A stretch of DNA of 64,000 bases, from assembly GCA_947044405.1 (NCBI GenBank), contig CAMRHE010000323.1, positions 170,001-234,000 of the forward strand. Direction: 5' to 3'. This document shows, in pieces, positions 56,370 through 64,000 of this stretch. Below the pieces are notes generated by a model. That model did no database searches. It was not told the origin of the DNA and saw only the letters and a program-made list of their open reading frames with translations. Position 1 is the stretch's first letter; each line of letters begins with the position of its first letter. This DNA comes from Leptodactylus fallax. Its lineage: Eukaryota; Chordata; Amphibia; Anura; Leptodactylidae. The position numbers and the translations under genes were made by a program.

Positions 56370-56979
56370 TTAAAGAGGACCTTTCATGTACTCAGGCACA
56401 TGCGTTCCTCACAGTCCAGTGATGACGCCCTTCTGACAGTGAGGAGATATCGGTGCCGAAAGTAACGGTACCAATATCTCCAGCCCCGGGGCACATAACG
56501 GGAAAGCCGACTTGAATTCAGTGCACTGTTGGCTTTCCCGTTATGTGCCCCGGCCCCCAGAGCTGGAGATATTGGTACCGTTACTTTCGGCACCGATATC
56601 TCCTCATTGTCAGAAGGGTGTCATGACTGGGCTGTGAAGAACGACCCCCCGACTGTACTCGTCCATAGACTTGTACTGGGGGGCGTTCCTCATAGCTCAG
56701 CGTCATTGCTGGGTGGTAAGGAAAGCCCCCTCTGACAGTACAGGGCTATGGATGAGTACTGTCGGGGGGGGGTGCGTTCCTTACTACAGCCCAAAGATGA
56801 CGCTGAGCTATGAAGAATGCCCTTCTGACAGTGGAGAGCTATCGGTGCCGAAACTAACGGCACCGATATCTCCATCACTGGGGGACATACCGGGAAAGCC
56901 GACTGAATTCAGGGCACTGTCGGACTTCTAGCAGTATATAAAACCGCATATGCATGAGGACATGAAAAGTCCTCTTTAA
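56370..56979. mobile_element. TTAA-flanked foldback MITE (T2/Kolobok or piggyBac type)
   Basis: The ends AGAGGACCTTTCATGT and ACATGAAAAGTCCTCT are inverted and flanked by TTAA at 56370-56373 and 56976-56979. TTAAAGAGG fits the TTAAAGGRR-like T2 type. The interior holds an exceptionally long palindrome (56403-56644) and a shorter related one at about 56828-56872 (CGGTGCCGAAACTAACGGCACCG). Confidence 0.78.
56403..56644. repeat. Long near-perfect palindrome, arms about 115 bp
   Basis: The left arm at about 56403-56519 contains GATATCGGTGCCGAAAGTAACGG and GGGGCACATAACGGGAAAGCC. Both recur inverted in the right arm at about 56530-56644. The loop is only about 10 bp. There are a few mismatches and one short insertion (GGCCCCCAGAG). 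It would extrude as a cruciform or form a long hairpin RNA. Confidence 0.85.
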
Positions 56980-58692
56980 AAAATAGTATGGGATGGGAAT
57001 TTTATGAGGATGCAAATAAAATTTTGTTTTGAAAAACGTTTTTTAATTTATTTTAAAGGTATGATAACAAAAGCAATGTAAGTTTAGCATTGCCATGATA
57101 ATTTCTGACCTGCATATAAGCAGCATGTCATTTTTACCCCACAGTAAATGCTGTAAAAACAACATTTGTAAGGAAACGGCACAAATGTTTTTTTCTCCTC
57201 CCCTTTCTGATTTTTTTCACTGCTTTCCAGTACATTGCACAGAATATTAAATTGTGCCATGTCTCATGTGACAAAGATATTTATTTACTGGTGGCTCATT
57301 GCTTTCGCAACGATTGAGAAGGTCAATGTTCCCCGAAACAAGATCCAGGGGTGGAAATCTATTCCCATGACAGCCAGCAGCCTATTGAAGGCTCCCAGGC
57401 TTGTCATTAGTGTAATTCTATTACAAGGCGATCATAAATAAAAATGAATGAACAAAGTGAATTATAAACACATTAGACATCACCGTGTCCAAAAATGCAC
57501 AAACATATAAAAATATTTTTCCCATATGGGAAAAAAAAATTGGCCAAACTGTCAATTTTTTTTTGTTTCTGCACCCCAAAAAAAATTGAATGAAAAATGA
57601 TCAAAATGTCAGACAATTTCTAAAATGGTATCAACACTAAGGACAACTTGCCCTCCCCCCCAACCAAAAAAAGGAAAATTTAAAAAGTCACAGGTGTCAG
57701 AATATGGTGACTCTAATTAATTCTTTTATAAGTTTTTGTAAAGGTATTAAAGCATAAGAAAAACTATATAAATTTGGTATCGCCGTAATTGTACAGACCT
57801 GTAGAATATAGGTAACCTATCATTCTGGCTGTACAGTGAATGACATAAAAACAAAACCCAAAGAAAATGGCGCAATTGCAGTTTTTTTCTAATTCCACCC
57901 CATTCTGAATTTTTTTTTTAGCTTTCCAGTACATCATATGGAATAGTAAATGGTGGCATTATGAAGTATAATCTGTCTGTATAATGATTTGACAACATCT
58001 AAAAGTTGTAAAAGGCATTTTACTGAGACCATACTTTTGATTAATTTGCCATAAAAATGTCAGAAATTGAGTGAAAAAAACATCTTCTTCCACTATGTTC
58101 TCTTGTATGGAAGTCAATGTGACAATAACGAATGGATTAGTAGCACTAGGGCCAGACATCAATGGAGGGGCCTTCAATTGATGCTTTTCCTTGGGTTGTG
58201 GTAAATCATGATCAGACGTGCTCCTTGCAGCAAAAGTGGTAAAAAGATCACATCAAAGGGTTACATGTGTTTCTGATGAGCACGTAATATATTCAGAGCT
58301 CTCCTGTATTACAGTAGACCTACCACATGCCAAACCAAAGACTTTAATGTGGGTTATTATCTCCTTGCATCAAAACAACACAACAAAAATATTCATAAAA
58401 AAAATCCAGTGCCCTAGAGGATGCAACATTGAGTAATCCATGCCATCGTATACATGGTGAACAGTCACTTCCCCATGATAAAAGGGTTAATAGTCATTGC
58501 CCTAGAGCCTAAAACCTGCTATGCACCTTAAATAGCTGTCAACCACTCACTCAATAGGTCCATCCTTATACACATGCATGCTGAGATTGGCCAAGTGAGC
58601 ATGTGTTCTCAATTGGGAGACAAAACATCCACTTTCCAACATCTCTGGTGGTGTCTTATCATCCAGGGCATGTTAAAATCCAACATGCCAGA
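56980..58692. other. Intergenic, AT-rich
   Basis: Numerous poly-A and poly-T runs. A fragment of the GAACACATGCATGCT/CATACACATGCATGCTGAG family lies near 58560-58620. No gene recognised. Confidence 0.4.
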
Positions 58693-58694
58693 CA

Positions 58695-59450
58695 CAGTGC
58701 CTTGCGAAAGTATTCGGCCCCCTTGAACTTTTCAACCTTTTGCCACATTTCAGGCTTCAAACATAAAGATATATAATTTTAATTTTTTGGTGAAGAATCA
58801 CAACAAGTGGGACACAATTGTGAAGTGGAATGAAATTTATTGGTTATTTTAAACTTTTGTAAAAAATAAAAAACTGAAAAGTGGGGCGTGCAATATTATT
58901 TGGCCCCTTTACTTTCAGTGCAGCAAACTCACTCCAGAAGTTCAGTGAGGATCTCTGAATGATCCAATGTTGTCCTAAATGACTGATGATGATAAATATA
59001 ATCCACCTGTGTGTAATCAAGTCTCCGTATAAATGCACCTGCTCTGTGATAGTCTCAGGGTTCTGTTTAAAGCGCAGAGAGCATCGTGAAGACCAAGGAA
59101 CACACCAGGCAGGTCCATGATACTGTTGTGGAGAAGTTTAAAGCCGGATTTGGATACAAAAAGATTTCCCAAACTTTAAACATCCCAAGGAGCACTGTGC
59201 AAGCGATCATATTGAAATGGAAGGAGTATCAGACCACTGCAAATCTACCAAGACCCAGTCGCCCCTCTAAACTTTCATCTCAAACAAGGAGAAGACTGAT
59301 CAGAGATGCAGCCAAGAGGTCCATGATCACTCTGGATGAACTGCAGAGATCTACAGCTGAGGTGGGAGAGTCTGTCCATAGGACAACAATCAGTCGTACA
59401 GGGCACAAATCTGGCCTTTATGGAAGAGTGGCAAAAAAAAAATCAGCTAG
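58695..59450 (+). mobile_element. Tc1/mariner copy 3, 3' truncated
   Basis: The left terminus CAGTGCCTTGCGAAAGTATT (preceded by CA instead of TA) and the inner direct copy near 58880-58910 (GGGGCGTGCAATATTATTTG) are present. No right terminus is found: the sequence leaves the element near 59450 in a run of A. It is a different Tc1 family from copies 1 and 2. Confidence 0.85.
59086..59450 (+). pseudogene. Truncated Tc1 transposase, DNA-binding part only
   Basis: About 120 codons remain (KTKEHTRQVHDTVVEKFKAG ... GLYGRVAKKK), covering the paired-like helix-turn-helix domains. The expected ATG is GTG (59086-59088). All three catalytic acidic residues are missing because the element is cut off after AKKK. 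The residues after that belong to unrelated flanking sequence. Confidence 0.85.
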
Positions 59451-59681
59451 CAGTAAAAATAAGTGTCCTGCAGAGTCGATCCAAAGCTCCCATCGAAGTG
59501 AGCGGGAGTAGGAAACCTCTCTGCTGCCAGCATCCAATGTGGATTTTGTCTGGTGTGTCTCACTGTAAAATCTGCCATAGGAACTCACCCTAAGTCATGC
59601 CCCGGTTCCCAGATACTATATATGAGTTACTGTCATCCACTTTAGGCTCAGTCTAAGTCCTTGCCAATGTAGAATCTCAAA

Positions 59682-60035
59682 AATCATACTCACCTGTCCG
59701 TGGTGCTCCGGTTTCCTCCCAGCGCGGTTTGGTCCTTCTGCTGGGCTGTCTTCTCAAAGTGAAACTGCTCCCCGACTGTGACGTCTCGGATCCCTTCCGC
59801 TGAAGCTGCTGATTGGACTCAGCGATCACGTGACTGCTGAGGCCAATCAGCAACCTCAGGAAAAAACCCCAGGACATCACAGGTAATGGCATCACGTGCC
59901 CTTTGCTGAGGCCACTGATTGGCCTCAGCGGTCACGTGCGGCGGCAAATTTCACCAGAAGACAACCATGGACTGACAGGATCGGTCCACGCTGGGAAGCA
60001 CCGGAGCACCAGTGAAAGGTGAGTATGATTTTTTT
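59682..60035. repeat. Imperfect palindrome with internal CACGTG motifs
   Basis: The left arm (AATCATACTCACCTGTCC, GTGGTGCTCCGG, CCTCCCAGCG) is matched by the inverted right arm (CGCTGGGAAGC, CCGGAGCACCA, GGTGAGTATGATT), arms of about 90 bp. Between them are related blocks GATCACGTGACTGCTGAGGCC, CATCACGTGCC and GGCCTCAGCGGTCACGTG. It is probably a foldback MITE. Its right neighbour ends CCTGGACAACCCCTTTAA at 60099, a TTAA-type terminus. Confidence 0.6.
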
Positions 60036-60099
60036 TAATTTTTTTAACCTCCCCCTGCCTATTTAGAATATAACATTTTTGCCTGGACAACCCCTTTAA

Positions 60100-61007
60100 G
60101 GCTGAGACCACACGTTGCAGAAAAGCTGAGTTTTTGAGCCAAAGCCGGGAGTGGATGTAACAGAGGGGAGAAGTATAAGAGCTTCCTTTATTCCTCCCAT
60201 TCTCTTTGAAGATACTCCTCACTTTGGCTTAATAAAACTCAGCAAAATTTGAAATGGAAATCCACCTTAAAAACTACTGATCTAACATAATTATGCACAA
60301 TTCTGTATATCCTTAAAAAAAAAAATGGATATTATTTCATAGAATTTTAAGGAATACAATTCTTAAGGAATTTAATGTGTATAATATGTGAAACATATAG
60401 CAAGAATGGGTTATTCCCTTGGAGGCACAATGACCTTAGTTTCATCTTGCAGAATTTACACTCGGCACAGCTGGAAACAATAAGGCAGGATCAAGCATTT
60501 GAGATGACACAGTTACCTTAGTCCAATGCCATAATCCATAAACTCAGATAACTGTATAATATATACACCTGCATGAAATCAATTATAGGAATGAGATTTC
60601 TTGTGGAGTTCAAAGCTTCCATTGGGTACATGATAGAGAGATGCTGTGTCACCTATAGTCACTGTATAGATATTTCTATGTCTTATGATCTTTGTTCTAC
60701 ACTTACATAAAGTACATTGAGCTACATTCACTGTCCAGCCGTCTGGAGATTCTGATTGTCCAGGAACGCTAGGATAATTTAACCATAAAGTAACCATACA
60801 CACTTTCAATAGCTGTTGGGAAAACACCTATAAAGGCAACAGCTATTCTTCCCAACCAAGATTTTTTGAGCATGCGTTATCAATGGGGATAGGAGAGGAA
60901 GACACTGCCAGACACTTCCTTAAGAACAAAGGTTTGGACATGTTGAAATTTAACATGTCTGAGCCTTATTTAGTTTCATATTACACACACTTTCTAGGGC
61001 CTATGAC
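60100..61007. other. Intergenic, nothing recognised
   Basis: AT-rich. A CATGTTGAAATTTAACATG-containing interspersed repeat lies at about 60790-60965. No gene. Confidence 0.4.
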
Positions 61008-61461
61008 TAGAGATGAGTGAATATATTATTAGAATGAATCAAATTTGGTTTGAATTTCCCCCAAAATTTTAGATCCTTCCAAATCTGAAACTTTTGAGAT
61101 TCAAAAAAGCTGAATTACTCTCAGTCATTGAAACTAGGCCATTGACCTAGTTTCAATGATCAAGCATAACCTCTTATACCACATGATCAAAATCAGCCAA
61201 TGATATCTGTTTTCAGTTTACGGCTCTCATTGGCTGGTTTAGATTGGTAACTCTTGGTCATTGAAAGTTGGTCAATGAACGAGGGTTACTAATTAGACTT
61301 TTTCAGAAAAGTGATGCAATATCACGTGTCCAATAAACTTTTTCTGAGGGCAATTGCAACACTTTCGATTTGGACCAAATAAATTTGGTCTGAATCAAAT
61401 GTACCGACCAATTCAAGCAAATCTGAAGCAAAATGAAACGTGTAGGATTCGCTCTTCTCTA
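61008..61461. mobile_element. hAT-type MITE, TAGAGATGAG ends
   Basis: A 454-bp element with left end TAGAGATGAGTGAAT and right end ATTCGCTCTTCTCTA (inverted TAGAGAAGAGCGAAT). The flanking octamers CCTATGAC and CCTATCTA match in the first five bases only, so the duplication has decayed or the boundary is off by a few bases. The interior is rich in TTTGGTTTGAAT/AATCAAATTTGG-type inverted blocks. Confidence 0.65.
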
Positions 61462-61835
61462 CCTATCTATCGCTAGTCCAATTGGTGGGGCCTCCATTTG
61501 TAAACTTGGCATATACTTATAAATGGTCGACTATGTAGCCTCTGAAGAAAAGCTCACCTGGACCCCCAAGAACGGCAGGGGGCATATCACTGTTCCTACA
61601 ACTGTTGTTACTTCATTGTAGTGATAGGAGGTGTTTGATCCTTGATGGTTAAACTTTGATGCCATATCCAAGCACATCCACTCTCGTAACAGGGAGCATA
61701 AGATGGGCACTGTTCCACACTGAGGATCATAAGGCTAATACGTTTTCATTGATGATTCTAGCTTTCCACAATACAAATTTGATAAATTCTTGGGGAGACA
61801 GCATAAACCACGCCCGGGTATTTTTTTTTCTGCTG

Positions 61836-62290
61836 GTCATCTCATACCATACCACTAGGGATATGATCAAAAAGTTAGGGAAAGTTACTGCAACCTTATT
61901 AGCAATTTTATCCAGGTTCACTTGGAGAGAACACAAGACAGAAGACTTGGGTCAAAAATATAATAGGTTCTCCTACCATACACCATGTAGTAAGATAGAA
62001 TGACTATAGAGACCTGTTTAGTTTTAGCATTCTGGGCACATTCTAGAGCAGACACATAGCATAACCACAACCAACAGAGTATTTCTTTATTTATAAGCTG
62101 GTCATCTCATACCAGTCACTTAGGGAGAAGTCAAGCCAAGAGTAAAGTATGGACACATCTGTATTACCAGTTGGTAGTCTTGGTTCACTTGGAGACAACA
62201 CAGACAAAAGACTTGGGTTGATGAACCATGTAGTAAAACATGATGACCATGGAGGCCTGCTTAGCTTTAGTATTCTGGACATGACACTAG
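61836..62290. repeat. Diverged tandem duplication, about 260-bp period
   Basis: GCTGGTCATCTCATACCA ... TTCACTTGGAGA.AACACA ... GACTTGGGT ... CATGTAGTAA ... TTAGCATTCTGG occurs at about 61836-62035 and, in the same order, at about 62097-62290 with insertions. The frames over it differ between copies, so it is non-coding. Confidence 0.65.
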
Positions 62291-63319
62291 GGTTGAATCC
62301 TAGATTCCCCATTATCTCAATCATGTCAATGGTTGATGACACATCGGTCCAACCTTATCAGTCTCTGATCTTGTGGTAGGGCAGGAAATATCTATGATGC
62401 AGATTATCCAACTTGTTGGAAAATCTTCTGGTATATCATGTGCCATCATCATAAATGTTCATCTAAAGACAATGGCCTGTGCATGTATGGTGGCACACTG
62501 GATGGTTCTGTGAATGTACTCCTAGTGCTGTTGTATGGTACCTCCATGCTCCTTGAGGAGAATACTCCCCAATTTAACTTTACTTGGATGCAAATTGGAG
62601 TGAAACAGAGAATATTCTATGGTTGGGATATTATAGATTCATAAGGATATGAAGTGCATACGCAAAAAAAGGAATTTTATCATTTTTTTAATAAATTTAG
62701 AAACGTTTATGACATTACCCAACCTGAAATATTCGCAACATATTTGGTACCATATGACAATGGAAGGTTGCACATTAACAGCTTCACATTTCGGTCCCGT
62801 GAGGTTCGGCATACACGTTTGGTACATGTAATGGACACTTTTGTTTGGGATTTCAGCTATCCATGTGAAATTAAATTAGCCATAACCTTTTCTCGATGTG
62901 TGGTCTTGTTTACCTCTATATTGACTGGTACGTTTCACACCTCATTCACTTTTAGGAGGAAGTTTGCATTTTCTCATATAATCCAATAAGGATTCTGAAT
63001 TTACATCTGTTTATTGTTTCTTTACTGTACAAGTCAAGTCCAGATAACTTAAGAGGTTCTGCGGTATAAACCAGAAGATCTATAATGTATTTCAGTCAGA
63101 GGTATGGTAAATCAAAAACTTCTGTTTTTCAAGCAATCAGTTTAGGCTCTGTTCACATTTATTTCACAATCCTGATGAACCCCATATACTTATCAAGTTA
63201 ACATTTGAGTTCTTCATTTTGGACTGCTCCATTCCTCCCCACCTTCGGACGACTAAGAGAGGGAGAAGATCTGCGAAGCGCATCATGAAAAATTTACATA
63301 TAGTGTGCTACACATGTAA
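62291..63319. other. Intergenic, nothing recognised
   Basis: A 111-codon frame at 62654-62989 overlaps AT-rich sequence and resembles nothing known. No other feature. Confidence 0.4.
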
Positions 63320-63610
63320 CCCTCTCCATGCCCCCTTAGGCACTGCCCAATCCCATTCAATCCCTTTATGCCCTCACACAATAAATTGACTCTTTAGTGG
63401 TCCTGATATGCTTTAATGCCCAATTCCCATTTAGTCCATTTATGCCCTCATACAGTATAATGACCCTTTAGTGGCAACATGGTATAATGCCCCATAGTGC
63501 CTCCATACAGTATCATGCCACCCTGTGGTCCCAAATAGTATAACTTCCTCCCAGTGGCACTTACACCATAAAATATCCCCCATACAGTATAATACCCCCC
63601 AGGGGTCCTA
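63320..63610. repeat. Degenerate minisatellite with CATACAGTATAATGCCCC units
   Basis: Variants of CC-CATACAGTATAATGCCCC-TAGTGG recur about every 30-45 bp across the segment. Confidence 0.65.
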
Positions 63611-64000
63611 CACAGATTTCTGACTGGGTCAGTAACTGAACTCTGCTTTAATTTACTGCCCCGGTGAGTCAGAACCGTTGCCCCAATCAGAAAATCAAAA
63701 GTGTGCTGATAATTGAGGTACTGCTGCAAAGAAATTTACTACAGGAAACAGGAAGTCTTGGCATATTATTTGTATTAATGGCCAGAGTCAGAACTGCAGA
63801 ATTTTTAGGAATTTTTTTTAAACTATAGATAATATCCTGGAATTTTTTTTTAACAAAATCCTCATCAAAAGTTCTATACAAATATGTCTACCATAAACTT
63901 GATTAAAAAAAAAAAAAAGCTCTTTTTCTGGAGACACATTCCCTTTAATTTCCCTGCAGTACCATCACAGGAGAGATTAAAGGGGTTATCAGGGGGACTG
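63611..64000. other. Intergenic, ends in a MITE terminus
   Basis: No gene. The last bases contain TTAAAGGGGTTATCAGGGGG (from about 63978), the left end of another T2-like MITE cut by the window edge. Confidence 0.5.

Overview
The window is vertebrate nuclear DNA and most likely comes from an anuran amphibian. It holds one intron-split, single-copy vertebrate gene, hyaluronan synthase 2 (HAS2, plus strand), in a repeat-rich landscape. Several features point to a frog: Tc1/mariner transposons, MITEs with TTAAAGG-type ends like the T2/Kolobok MITEs known from Xenopus, hAT-type MITEs with 8-bp duplications, a Tx1/Keno-type LINE and a Ty3/Gypsy element. The species is not determined.

Layout. About 250-20985 is the HAS2 gene. 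A probable promoter and non-coding first exon (about 345-824) are followed by a 12.7-kb intron, then three coding exons (13501-14127, 17793-17894, 19250-20179) that encode 552 aa in total, and a T-rich 3' UTR ending near 20985. Intron 1 carries a six-copy minisatellite with ZNF143/Staf-like motifs, a field of palindromic ATACATTGTATC repeats, CTTT/GATA/ACT microsatellites and a nearly intact Tc1 transposon (5395-7031). Downstream of HAS2, to about 23800, there are only MITE remnants.

23806-34063 is a full-length minus-strand Ty3/Gypsy retrotransposon. It has two 1.12-kb LTRs about 0.6% different, a 4-bp target duplication, a primer-binding site, a polypurine tract, gag and a 1,355-codon pol. 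Gag and pol overlap at a textbook -1 frameshift signal. A second, very young Tc1 transposon (25423-27071) sits between pol and the 3' LTR. Next to the 5' LTR a 46-bp satellite array (about 34304-35385) lies within MITE sequence, and a 0.55-kb unit is tandemly triplicated at 36765-38470.

42725-48800 is a 6.1-kb Tx1-clade LINE with zinc-knuckle ORF1 and an intact 1,130-aa endonuclease/reverse transcriptase ORF2, flanked by a perfect 16-bp target duplication. Its first about 65 nt are the 5' end of U2 snRNA, aligned from U2 nucleotide 1, although the insertion site is not a U2 gene. The rest of the window (48817-64000) contains MITEs (hAT-type with 8-bp duplications, TTAA-type), long palindromes, a truncated third Tc1 copy and degenerate tandem repeats. 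No other host protein-coding gene or complete RNA gene could be supported.
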